This document shows positions 16,095-24,691 of a stretch of DNA of 35,199 nucleotides, piece by piece. A program made the translations under genes and the position numbers. This DNA is from Candidatus Iainarchaeum sp. (GTDB lineage: Archaea > Iainarchaeota > Iainarchaeia > Iainarchaeales > GCA-2688035): NCBI GenBank assembly GCA_020053055.1, contig JAGVNX010000077.1, forward strand, positions 1 through 35,199, given 5' to 3'. Below the pieces are notes generated by a model, which saw only the letters and a list, made by a program, of their open reading frames with translations, did not search any database and was not told the DNA's origin. Each line of letters opens with the position of its first letter. Position 1 is the first letter of the stretch.

Positions 16095-17111
16095 TTACAT
16101 GCCGAGCAGTTTGAGGCTTCCGAGGACTTGTGCTAAAACAATTCTTATTATGAAGAATAGGGCTAGTGCTATTATTCCTACTATTGGCATGTATCTTATT
16201 CCATCTTTTTCTTTGCCGGAGTTTATTACCCCCATTATTAGCGAGGAAAAGAAGCATGTTACTCCTAGTGCGAGCAGTGCGTACATTGTTGCGAATTCTT
16301 CTGTTATTGATATTTCTGGTATTCCTATTATTTTTGTTATTGAGCTTTGTTGTGTAATTTCTTTTAATTTTTCTGGGCTTAAGCCTATTTGGCTTGTTTG
16401 CACGTTTAATACTCCTACTATGTATGAGGAAATGCTGAATAGCACTGGTGCTCCGATTGCTGCTCCGAAGAATATTAGCATTATGTACATGCTTACTTCT
16501 GCTTTTGTTTCTTCTTTTAACGCGTTTTCTTCCCTTAAGTCATCGGCTAATTGTGATAATAGGTCTGCTACTTCTCCGCCGCTTCTTATTCCTTGCACTA
16601 CCAGCCACATTGTCCTTTCAAGCAATGGGCTTTTGATTCTTGTTGTTATGTCTGTTAAGGCTGTTTCTATTCTTTCTCCTGCCATTACTTTTCCGCTTGC
16701 AAGTTTTAGTTCTTCTGAAAAAATTCCGAATTCTGGCCTTGCTGATGCGAGCAATGCTCTTTCTGTTGTCAAGCCTGATTTCATGTTTGAAGAAATTAAT
16801 TGCAGTACGTCTGGCAGTATTTTGTCTACGAATTTTCCCCTGGTTTCAGCTACTGTGTTCAGCCAGTAGTATATGCCTCCTGAGAATCCGAGCAGAATCA
16901 GGGGGAATGTTGCGATTATTGGCAGTGCCAAAAATATTTGGAGGTTTGCTGCTATTGCTATGCTTAGTATTGTGCCGAATATGAAAATGAATCCTACTAC
17001 GCTTAGTTCTTGTGCTTCCCAGCCAATGTAACCCATTTCTTTTTTGAATGCCTTTACTATGAAAGGGGGGATTATTGTGCCTATTCTTTGGTAGAAACCC
17101 ATTTTTTTCAC
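16095..17111 (-). CDS. type II secretion/TadC-like (GspF-domain) membrane protein
   Basis: Hydrophobic helices plus FVDKILPDVLQLISSNMKSGLTTERALLASARPEFGIFSEELKLASGKVMAGERIETALTDITTRIKSPLLERTMWLVVQGIRSGGEVADLLSQLADDLRE (T2SF motif). Confidence 0.9.
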   Translation of the reverse strand: MKKMGFYQRIGTIIPPFIVKAFKKEMGYIGWEAQELSVVGFIFIFGTILSIAIAANLQIFLALPIIATFPLILLGFSGGIYYWLNTVAETRGKFVDKILPDVLQLISSNMKSGLTTERALLASARPEFGIFSEELKLASGKVMAGERIETALTDITTRIKSPLLERTMWLVVQGIRSGGEVADLLSQLADDLREENALKEETKAEVSMYIMLIFFGAAIGAPVLFSISSYIVGVLNVQTSQIGLSPEKLKEITQQSSITKIIGIPEISITEEFATMYALLALGVTCFFSSLIMGVINSGKEKDGIRYMPIVGIIALALFFIIRIVLAQVLGSLKLLGM

Positions 17112-17118
17112 TTTTTTT

Positions 17119-17994
17119 TTAATTCATTATTGTTGGCCTTCTGGATTTTATTATGCCGATGTACATGAATTGCATTATTGTTATTCCTATTAGCATTACC
17201 CAGAATATTGTTTCGCCTATTTTTATTGCCGGAAAGCTTCCCAGTATAATCAAAAATGTTAATCCCAATGCCGGGGCTATTACTCCTATCATCATGTATG
17301 CCAGTGAAAGTATTCTTAATTGCGAGGAGTATCTGTTTATTGCTATTCTTTGGTCTCTGGCTGCTGATTTTACTGTTTCTTTTATTATGCTTGAAATGTC
17401 TCCGCCTGCTTTCATTCCGTTTACTAGTTGCCAGAGTGCTTTTCTGAAGTATTCGCTTGGATTGTTTGTTGCAAGCTTTTGGAAGACTTCGTCGTACATG
17501 CTGCCAGTGTTTATTTCGTCCACTGCTTTTGAAAATTCTTTGCTTAGTTCGCCGTAATTGCTTTTTGCTATCATTTGCAGTGCGTCAAACAGGCTGACTC
17601 CGCTTTTTATTTCAATTAACAGGGTTCTTAATGCGAATAACAAGTTTTTTTCTAATTCTCTTTGTTTTTTTCTTATCTGCATTGTCGGGTACATTGATAA
17701 TTGGATGAATGTTGCCAATGCCATTATTCCCGACATTGTGAAGCCCAATAATAAATAATTTGGCGTGAATTTTGTCAGGATTATTGTGAATAAGGCGCCA
17801 AATAATAGAAAATAAAATCCGCCTAAAAATAGCATCATTGCAAGGTATTCTTTTATCTGGAATTCCATTCCTGCTTGTTCCAATTGCAATTCCAGCCCCG
17901 GGAAAATGCCTTTGAATTTTATTGCCATTGGGATTAGGGGCCGTGAAAGTCTTCTCAGCATTGGAATAGGGAACATGTTGAAAGGCAGTGCCAT
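17119..17994 (-). CDS. type II secretion/TadB-like (GspF-domain) membrane protein
   Basis: ELEKNLLFALRTLLIEIKSGVSLFDALQMIAKSNYGELSKEFSKAVDEINTGSMYDEVF...LVNGMKAGGDISSIIKETV. Confidence 0.9.
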   Translation of the reverse strand: MALPFNMFPIPMLRRLSRPLIPMAIKFKGIFPGLELQLEQAGMEFQIKEYLAMMLFLGGFYFLLFGALFTIILTKFTPNYLLLGFTMSGIMALATFIQLSMYPTMQIRKKQRELEKNLLFALRTLLIEIKSGVSLFDALQMIAKSNYGELSKEFSKAVDEINTGSMYDEVFQKLATNNPSEYFRKALWQLVNGMKAGGDISSIIKETVKSAARDQRIAINRYSSQLRILSLAYMMIGVIAPALGLTFLIILGSFPAIKIGETIFWVMLIGITIMQFMYIGIIKSRRPTIMN

Positions 17995-17999
17995 TTTTT

Positions 18000-20900
18000 T
18001 TACAACTCCGGTTTTTTGTTTTTTTCCACTAATTTTTTTATTTCATCAATGTCTTGGTAGCATTGGGCCATTATTTTTCCAACGCTGTTTACGTTGTGTA
18101 TGTCGTATGCCACCATCCAATTCAATATGCTTGTTTTTGTTTTCAATTCTTGCTGTATTTCGTTTTGGCTTAATCCTGTGTGCAGTGACAATTCGTCATA
18201 GAATCTTATGCTTTCATTGTGCGCAACAATTTTGTCATCGCTGCTTCTCCACCTGTAAATTATGTTTGGCTTTATTTCCAGTTCTTTTCCCCTTTTTTCA
18301 GGAATAAATTCTGCTGCTTCTAAGACTCTTCTTGAGCCTAAGCGCCTGTTCCTGAACATTACTATGTTTAAATGCACTGAATCTAGCATTGAAATTGGAA
18401 TTGAAACAGGCGGGTTTACAAGCCTTGTAATTGTTTCGTCAGCAGTGTTTGCATGGATTGTCGTGTAAACACTGTGCCCCGTGTGCATTGCTTCAAACAT
18501 TACTTCTGCTTCGCTTTGCCTTCTCACTTCTCCCACTATTACTCTGTCAGGGCGCATTCTCAAAGAATTTATAAGCAAGTCAAGCATTGTTATGCCGCCT
18601 TTTCCTTCCGGGTTTGGCTCTCTTGTTGTCAAGGGAACCCAGTGCAAAAAATCCGGAAGCATTAATTCCCTTGTATTGTGGCATATTATGTTGTTTGCCA
18701 CAAAGCTTTCATTTTCCGGAACGCTTAAGTCATAAACAAAGCCTTCAAATTCTTTTTGCTCAATTTCTTCAACTTGGTCCCAGAATATGCCGTTGCTTGC
18801 GAGTTCTTTAAGTTCTGCGGGTAGTTCTTCTTCATATTTTTCAACTAGCTTTTGCAAGGTTCTTCTTCCAATGTTGCTGTTATTGTGGCCATAGCTTTTC
18901 CAGCTTTTGTAGGTTCTTGTTTTTCCAACTTCCTGCTTTATTGCTTTTTTTATTTCTTTGTAATATTTTTTTGGAATTGGAATTATGTCTGAAACATCAT
19001 GGCTGTTCTGCGTTAGCCATTTTTCGCTTGCCACTGTTTTTTTGTCAATGCAAAACCCAATTTCCACTGCAAATTGCTTCAAAAATTTTGTTCCAGAAAT
19101 TCTCGCTTCAAATGTCTTGTCTTTGCGCATTTTCCATTTTATTCTCAGTGGAATCCCAAATCTTAACAGCATTGTTTGCGTGTCCTGCAATAACTGCCTT
19201 GAAGCCGAAACTATTGCAATGTCATTTTTTCTTACCCATCCGTCTCCGGAGAAATATCCGTTTAGCAAAGCGGCTGCAATTGGTGTTTCAAGCCTGAAAG
19301 CCCAGCCTGGAATTTTTTTTGTATAAGCATTGCCTTTCAGTTCTAAAACGTTTTCCAAAAATTGCTTGAATGGCTTTGAATTAATCATTAAGGTTATTCC
19401 ATCAGAATGCATTTTTGTTTTTAACCCGAATCTTTCTGCTATTGCTTCAACAGTTGCCCTCGCTTCAGGCTCTACTATTGAAACAAGAACGCTGTTTTTG
19501 TCATAACAGCCGTCAGCAAGCCACAACCCTGCAAATCTTGCCCATGTTTCATCAATTTCTATTTGCATTGGAATTTTTGTCCCAAGCTTTGAGGAAATCC
19601 AGCCTGTTTCCGGCTTTTCATTTATTAGTTCAATCATTGCCGTGCTTGCAAAATTTTTTCTGATAGACTTGTTTATAAGTTGTTTTTGGTAATTTTTGCA
19701 TAGCAGTTCCCTGTTTTTTTCAATCAAAGGGGCTATTTCAAGGCTTTTGATGAAACACCCCTTGAATGCTTCCAGATGCTCTTTCAAATTGAAAATTATT
19801 TTTTCTCCTTGCCATTCCAAACAGCGCGGAGTTGCAAGAAAACTTTTTTTTGTTATTTTCTTGCCAAGAATTGTTTCTATTTTTCCGTTTTCGTTTAATG
19901 CAAATAATGAATGGTCCGGGGTTACTTTTATTTGCCTCCCGCTTTTGAGTGTTATTTCTAAAATGTCTTTTTTTACCCAGTGCCTGATGAAATGGCTTGG
20001 TTTTTTCCAATCTATTTTTCCAAGAGGGGGCATGCTTATTATTTCTATTTCTTCGTCATTTTCGAGTGCTGTGTCTTTTATTGAATCGTCTTCAATCAGT
20101 GCATCAATTAGTTCTCCGATTGTTGTTTTTTGAATTTTGTTGTTTTGTTTGATTATTATTTCGCTTTCTCCGGCAACACTGTCTTCAATTGAGAGCACCC
20201 TGTGGTTTGGCTGTATGAATGGCATGCAGACGTTCAAAAAGCTTGTTTTTCCAGAGGCTGTTCCTCCGCTTATGAGGATGTTTAATTCGTATTCTATGGC
20301 TTCCCATATGAGCGCCATTAGTTCTGCGCTTGCTGTTTTGGTTTTTATAAAGTCTGTTACTGTCCACGGGTCTCTTCTGAAGCGCCTGATTGTCACTGTG
20401 TTTCCTTTGCTTGAAATTGGAAAGAGCGTTGCATTTGCCCTGTCTCCTGTTATTAAGTGGGCATCGAGCAGTGGCGCGAGTATTGTTATTTGTTTTCCCA
20501 CGCGCCTTGCTATTATGTTTGCATAGTTTTCTATTTCTGCTTCTGTTTCTATTTTCACGTTTGTTTTGAGCCAACCGTATTTTTTGTGGTAAACCCACAG
20601 GGGTTCTTGGCTTTTGTTTATTACTATTTCTTCCAGGTCTCCGTCTGATAACAAGAATTCTATTCTTCCAAGGCCGAGCATTTCGTGCATTAGTATGCCA
20701 ATAAGCGCTTTTTTTGTTTCTTCTGCCTCGCTTGGAAGTTCAATGTCAAGGATTTTTTGGGCTTTTTCAACGAATTTGCCGCGGATTTTTTCCACTGCTG
20801 CCATGTCTAACTGGCCTGTTCTTGAAACTATTTCTGCCACAAGGCTTTTTTTGAGGTTTGTGAGCAGTGCGCTTGTTCCTGCGCCGTAGCTTGGAAAATT

Positions 20901-21023
20901 AAGGTGGTATAAATTTACAAATTCTTTGGGGTCGTGGATTATGTTGATTTCTACTTTTAAGCCGTCTGTTTCAATTGCATAGGATTCTATTACAAGGTAT
21001 TTTCCGTCTGTTTCTGTCGCCAT
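18000..21023 (-). CDS. type II/IV secretion system ATPase (TadA/VirB11-like) containing an intein
   Basis: ILISGGTASGKTSFLN (Walker A), VLSIED|intein|TRELMLPDFLHW (Asp box), RPDRVIVGEVRRQSEAEVMFEAMHTGH (Walker B/His box). Confidence 0.95.
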   Translation of the reverse strand: MATETDGKYLVIESYAIETDGLKVEINIIHDPKEFVNLYHLNFPSYGAGTSALLTNLKKSLVAEIVSRTGQLDMAAVEKIRGKFVEKAQKILDIELPSEAEETKKALIGILMHEMLGLGRIEFLLSDGDLEEIVINKSQEPLWVYHKKYGWLKTNVKIETEAEIENYANIIARRVGKQITILAPLLDAHLITGDRANATLFPISSKGNTVTIRRFRRDPWTVTDFIKTKTASAELMALIWEAIEYELNILISGGTASGKTSFLNVCMPFIQPNHRVLSIEDSVAGESEIIIKQNNKIQKTTIGELIDALIEDDSIKDTALENDEEIEIISMPPLGKIDWKKPSHFIRHWVKKDILEITLKSGRQIKVTPDHSLFALNENGKIETILGKKITKKSFLATPRCLEWQGEKIIFNLKEHLEAFKGCFIKSLEIAPLIEKNRELLCKNYQKQLINKSIRKNFASTAMIELINEKPETGWISSKLGTKIPMQIEIDETWARFAGLWLADGCYDKNSVLVSIVEPEARATVEAIAERFGLKTKMHSDGITLMINSKPFKQFLENVLELKGNAYTKKIPGWAFRLETPIAAALLNGYFSGDGWVRKNDIAIVSASRQLLQDTQTMLLRFGIPLRIKWKMRKDKTFEARISGTKFLKQFAVEIGFCIDKKTVASEKWLTQNSHDVSDIIPIPKKYYKEIKKAIKQEVGKTRTYKSWKSYGHNNSNIGRRTLQKLVEKYEEELPAELKELASNGIFWDQVEEIEQKEFEGFVYDLSVPENESFVANNIICHNTRELMLPDFLHWVPLTTREPNPEGKGGITMLDLLINSLRMRPDRVIVGEVRRQSEAEVMFEAMHTGHSVYTTIHANTADETITRLVNPPVSIPISMLDSVHLNIVMFRNRRLGSRRVLEAAEFIPEKRGKELEIKPNIIYRWRSSDDKIVAHNESIRFYDELSLHTGLSQNEIQQELKTKTSILNWMVAYDIHNVNSVGKIMAQCYQDIDEIKKLVEKNKKPEL
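18675..20180 (-). mobile_element. intein with LAGLIDADG homing endonuclease (502 aa), inserted SIED^TREL
   Basis: N-terminal block SVAGESEI, TPDHSLFAL (block B), FAGLWLADGCYD and LLNGYFSGDGWV (LAGLIDADG), FVYDLSVPENESFVANNIICHN followed by Thr. Confidence 0.95.
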
Positions 21024-21098
21024 AAAAATCTTTTTTTTATTATTTTTTTTTAATTGGCTGTATTATTAATCGGTTTTGTGGTTATTAAGTTTGCGGAT

Positions 21099-23489
21099 TT
21101 AGTTTTTAGTTTTTTTTGTTTTTTTTAATCCAAATAATCCTTTTTTCTTTTCCCCTAAATCTGTTTGCGGCTGGTTTTGCCGGTTTTTTTCAGGTTTTTC
21201 TTTTGGTTTTTTTTGGGGTTTTACATAATTTGCGATTTTAATTATTGTGTCTCCGAATGCGGGGTATTCTATTTTTATGAGGCTTTCGTTTTCTAGTATG
21301 TTTATTAGTTCTTCAAGCCGTTTTTTTTCAATTTTGGTTTCTTTTTGCAATTCGCCTGTTCTTATTGTGCCTTTTTCTTTTATTATCTGCAAAGCCCTGT
21401 CAAGGTCTGTTTCAATAAGATAGTTTCTGATTTCTTTTTCTGTTGTCTTTATTTTTTCTTTTTCTTTGTTTTCAAGGGTTGTTGGAAAAGTCGGCATTTC
21501 TACTTCTGACCAGGTTTCTTCAATTGGCTCAATAATTACCCTGCGCGGTTCTTCCCTTGGTTTTTTGAAAAATCTCGTAATCGGCAATGGTTTTATGTGA
21601 ATTTCTTTTTTTGGCCTTTGCATTTCCCGGACTTTTGAAGTGATTTTTTGCATTTCTTCGAGTTCTTCTTGGCGGGAATTCCAGCCTTCTTCCCTGCTTG
21701 CTGCGTCTGCTTCTGTGATTTCAGCTTGTTTTTCGGCAGGTTCTTCAATTGGCTCTGTTTGTTCGCCGATTTTTTCGGGGTATTCTTGCGATTGTTGTTT
21801 TTGTTCTTCTTTTGGAATTTTTGTTTCTCGCATGGTTTGATTAATTTTGACATTTGCCGTGTATTGCTGGTTTTCTTTTTTTTGCGTTTTTCCAAACATT
21901 TTTCCAAAAATGCCTTTTTTTTCCTGTTGTTTTGGCAAAATTGTTTCTGCTCTTGGTGTTTCTTCCGGGCTTTTTTCTGTTGTTGCAGCAGTTGTTTGCG
22001 TTGAAACCGGGATTGTTTTCTGCGCTTGCCCTTCTGCAATTGGCTGCTGCATTGTTTCTGTTTGCCTTGGCAAAACCTGGTTTTCTTGGATTGGCGTGCT
22101 TGCCAGCCATGGAAACTGGAATCCTTTTTTTTCAATTTCCTGTTCAGCTTGCCTTTGGAGTTCGTTCATTTTTACGAGTTTTTCAAGGCTTGCCAGTAAT
22201 TGGTTGCTGTCCAATGGCTTTATTTCCCGGGCAATTGTCTGTTCCGGCATTTTGTAGTTGTTTAATAATTCTACAAGATAATTTTCTATTTCCATCATTT
22301 TTTCGTCGCTTATTCTTCCGGAAAGCTTTTGCGTGATTATTTTTTCAAGTTCGCCGCTTAATTTTTTTCCCTTGTTTTTTGGAGCGCTTTTTGTTTTTTC
22401 CAAAATTTTCTTTTTTTCTTCTAACTCGTAGAGTTTTGACTGGTAATCCATTACTTTTTCCTGAAAATCAGGGAGAGGAATTCGTCGTTTGTAAAAGTCT
22501 ATTTCCATGCGTTTCTGCATTCTTTTCATTTGTTCTATTTGCTGGTCAATGTTCAGCATTCCCTCGTTGCTTTCTATTACTATTTTTGGTTTTGGCGTTG
22601 CCCGCACCAATGTGCCGGCTGCGAGCATGATTGCTTTTGCGGCTTCAGCCAAATCAGTCATTGTTTTCAGTTCAAAAGGCGATTTTGTTTCTTCTTTGAA
22701 AATAATCTGGCCTTTTGACTGGTTGTCGGCAAGTTGTTCCATTTCAAGGTCTTCTTTTGCAAAAGCAACTTTGTTAAGGAGCGCAATTTGTGTTTTGTAT
22801 TCGCGGATTTTTTTTGACAGGCCTGCTTTTTTTCTGAGCTGTTCTTCTGAAAGCTTTTTTTCTTCCTGCGCGTGCTTTAATTGGTTCAGTTCTCTTTGGT
22901 ATCTTGTTTGCCAGGATTCAAGCCTTGTTATTTTTAGCCTTATTTTTCTCAGGTTTTCCCTTAATGCCCTTGGCTCTTCTTTTATTTTTTCATAAACGCC
23001 TTCCAGTTTTTCCATTTCCGGGGATTCTGGCTGGAATTCTTCGCTTTTTTCCTGCCCTGAAAAAAATTCAGGGTTTTTTTGCGTTTCGGCATAGCCTTGT
23101 TCTGTTTCAAATGTTTTTTCCCGCGCTTCTTTTTTTGTTTTTCTTTTGAAAATCCTGCTGAACAATCTTGAAAAAAAGCCTTGTTTTTTTCCAGGCTCTT
23201 TTGCCTGTTCTGCGAATAATCTTTTTTTTGCACTGTCTTCTATTTGTGCTTTTATCATTTCCTTTAAAATCGGCTTGTCTCCGGAAATTTGGGTTTCAAC
23301 AATTCTGCCGATTTCTGTTTTTAATTGGTCAAAAGTTTGGGCTTGGGAAACAAGCAGCATTCTTCTTGCTTCGTCGTCTTTTGCCCCGAGGGCTTTCAGT
23401 GTTTTGAGTATTTTGTCTTCTGTTTCGCCTTCCCTAATCATTTCGCTGATTATTTTTATTATTCCTTTTTCGCTTTTTTCTGCAGGCAT
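21099..23489 (-). CDS. large coiled-coil/disordered protein with C-terminal winged-helix-like domain
   Basis: Charged heptads and Gln/Glu-rich linker; C-terminal ALQIIKEKGTIRTGELQKETKIEKKRLEELINILENESLIKIEY. Confidence 0.75.
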   Translation of the reverse strand: MPAEKSEKGIIKIISEMIREGETEDKILKTLKALGAKDDEARRMLLVSQAQTFDQLKTEIGRIVETQISGDKPILKEMIKAQIEDSAKKRLFAEQAKEPGKKQGFFSRLFSRIFKRKTKKEAREKTFETEQGYAETQKNPEFFSGQEKSEEFQPESPEMEKLEGVYEKIKEEPRALRENLRKIRLKITRLESWQTRYQRELNQLKHAQEEKKLSEEQLRKKAGLSKKIREYKTQIALLNKVAFAKEDLEMEQLADNQSKGQIIFKEETKSPFELKTMTDLAEAAKAIMLAAGTLVRATPKPKIVIESNEGMLNIDQQIEQMKRMQKRMEIDFYKRRIPLPDFQEKVMDYQSKLYELEEKKKILEKTKSAPKNKGKKLSGELEKIITQKLSGRISDEKMMEIENYLVELLNNYKMPEQTIAREIKPLDSNQLLASLEKLVKMNELQRQAEQEIEKKGFQFPWLASTPIQENQVLPRQTETMQQPIAEGQAQKTIPVSTQTTAATTEKSPEETPRAETILPKQQEKKGIFGKMFGKTQKKENQQYTANVKINQTMRETKIPKEEQKQQSQEYPEKIGEQTEPIEEPAEKQAEITEADAASREEGWNSRQEELEEMQKITSKVREMQRPKKEIHIKPLPITRFFKKPREEPRRVIIEPIEETWSEVEMPTFPTTLENKEKEKIKTTEKEIRNYLIETDLDRALQIIKEKGTIRTGELQKETKIEKKRLEELINILENESLIKIEYPAFGDTIIKIANYVKPQKKPKEKPEKNRQNQPQTDLGEKKKGLFGLKKTKKTKN

Positions 23490-23507
23490 AAAAATCACTT
23501 TTCAATT

Positions 23508-24689
23508 TTATTGTGCATTTCCAATTTTAAGATTTGTAAAACCAGGTTTTGAAACATTAAAATCAAAACCATTAAATTTAATCAATGAAATCGGCTTGTT
23601 AAACATGATTTTTGTTGCAATGGTTACTGGGTTGTGCTGGGAAGGCTTGTTGTCCATGGAAACTATGATTTTTGGCGTGCCAGACAATTTTGTAAAATTC
23701 AAGACAAAAACATCAGTATAGCCTCCGACATAAAGTTTTAATTTGAAATAATTGTTGATGCTTGTGCGAACATGGTTTGCGGCTTTCGCGCTGCAGCATG
23801 TCACATCGCAAGGCGGTTGCCATGCACAATCTGCAATCGGGATTGCAGTTGAAATGCTTGCATACGGATTGCTGTTTGCTTGCAAGAATGGGTTTAAAAC
23901 CGGGTTTTTTGAGCCTGCTGTAAGGTCGCCGTAAAATTCCCATTTTTGTATTATAAGCGGCAGGCATGTTGGTGGCAGGGGCCCTCCTCCTCCTCCCCCT
24001 CCTCCTGGCGCGCAGTATTTTTTCGGAAAGGAAACATTGAAATCTATTCTTCTTATCTGGCTTATGTCAAAGCTGCATCCTTTTGACTGGCCGTCAGTAA
24101 AAATGTTCAGCTGTGGCCCTGTTGGCTGGGTATCATATAAAATGCATTCGTCTAAAATCAGGTAGGTAAGCTTGTCATTGCCGCCCCAATCTGAATTTTT
24201 AGCAGCCCTTGCAGTTATGTTTAAGTCGCCGTTTATGTTTTTGTCTGAAACAAAAATTGAGTAAAGGTTCAGAGAATCAAAAATTTTTTTTGTTTGCTCG
24301 TCTGCAGAATCAATTGGAGTTACCTGGCTTATTTCAATCCATCCGCATCCATTGGGAGAAGCATTTGGGCCTGTGCATGGGCAGATATCGTGGTCGTCAC
24401 TTGTTTCGCAGCCTGGCTGGATACAATTGTCAGCGCAGGCAATGTTTCCTGAATCATATTCAAAGGGGGTAAGAATTCTGCTTTGCATTCTTCCTGCATA
24501 GCCTGTTTTCATTGCCAATATTTCATTGTAAATGTTTTGAAAACCAGTGCTTGCTGAATTGAAAGCTGTTTCTTCTATTATGCTTTGCTTTTGCCATGTG
24601 GCTGTTTGTTTCACTCCGCTTCCGGCAAGAATCACTGCAAGCCCCATGAGAAATATTATAAAAGCAAGGAAAAAGCCTTTTTTGTTCAT
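23508..24689 (-). CDS. secreted/membrane-anchored Cys-rich protein of the filament locus
   Basis: N-terminal MNKKGFFLAFIIFLMGLAVILAGS TM/signal, Cys-rich ectodomain, poly-Gly tract. Confidence 0.75.
   Translation of the reverse strand: MNKKGFFLAFIIFLMGLAVILAGSGVKQTATWQKQSIIEETAFNSASTGFQNIYNEILAMKTGYAGRMQSRILTPFEYDSGNIACADNCIQPGCETSDDHDICPCTGPNASPNGCGWIEISQVTPIDSADEQTKKIFDSLNLYSIFVSDKNINGDLNITARAAKNSDWGGNDKLTYLILDECILYDTQPTGPQLNIFTDGQSKGCSFDISQIRRIDFNVSFPKKYCAPGGGGGGGGPLPPTCLPLIIQKWEFYGDLTAGSKNPVLNPFLQANSNPYASISTAIPIADCAWQPPCDVTCCSAKAANHVRTSINNYFKLKLYVGGYTDVFVLNFTKLSGTPKIIVSMDNKPSQHNPVTIATKIMFNKPISLIKFNGFDFNVSKPGFTNLKIGNAQ
23982..24005. repeat. eight-codon poly-Gly GGN microsatellite
   Basis: Minus strand GGA GGA GGG GGA GGA GGA GGA GGG encoding Gly8 flanked by Pro. 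Confidence 0.8.
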
Positions 24690-24691
24690 TT

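Noticed and set aside
16081-16869. 262-aa plus-strand ORF
   Set aside because: Antisense shadow of the TadC-like membrane protein gene (Ser/Ile/Phe-rich artefact).
21593-22135. 180-aa Lys/Gln-rich minus ORF
   Set aside because: Alternate frame of the A/G-rich coiled-coil gene 21099-23489.
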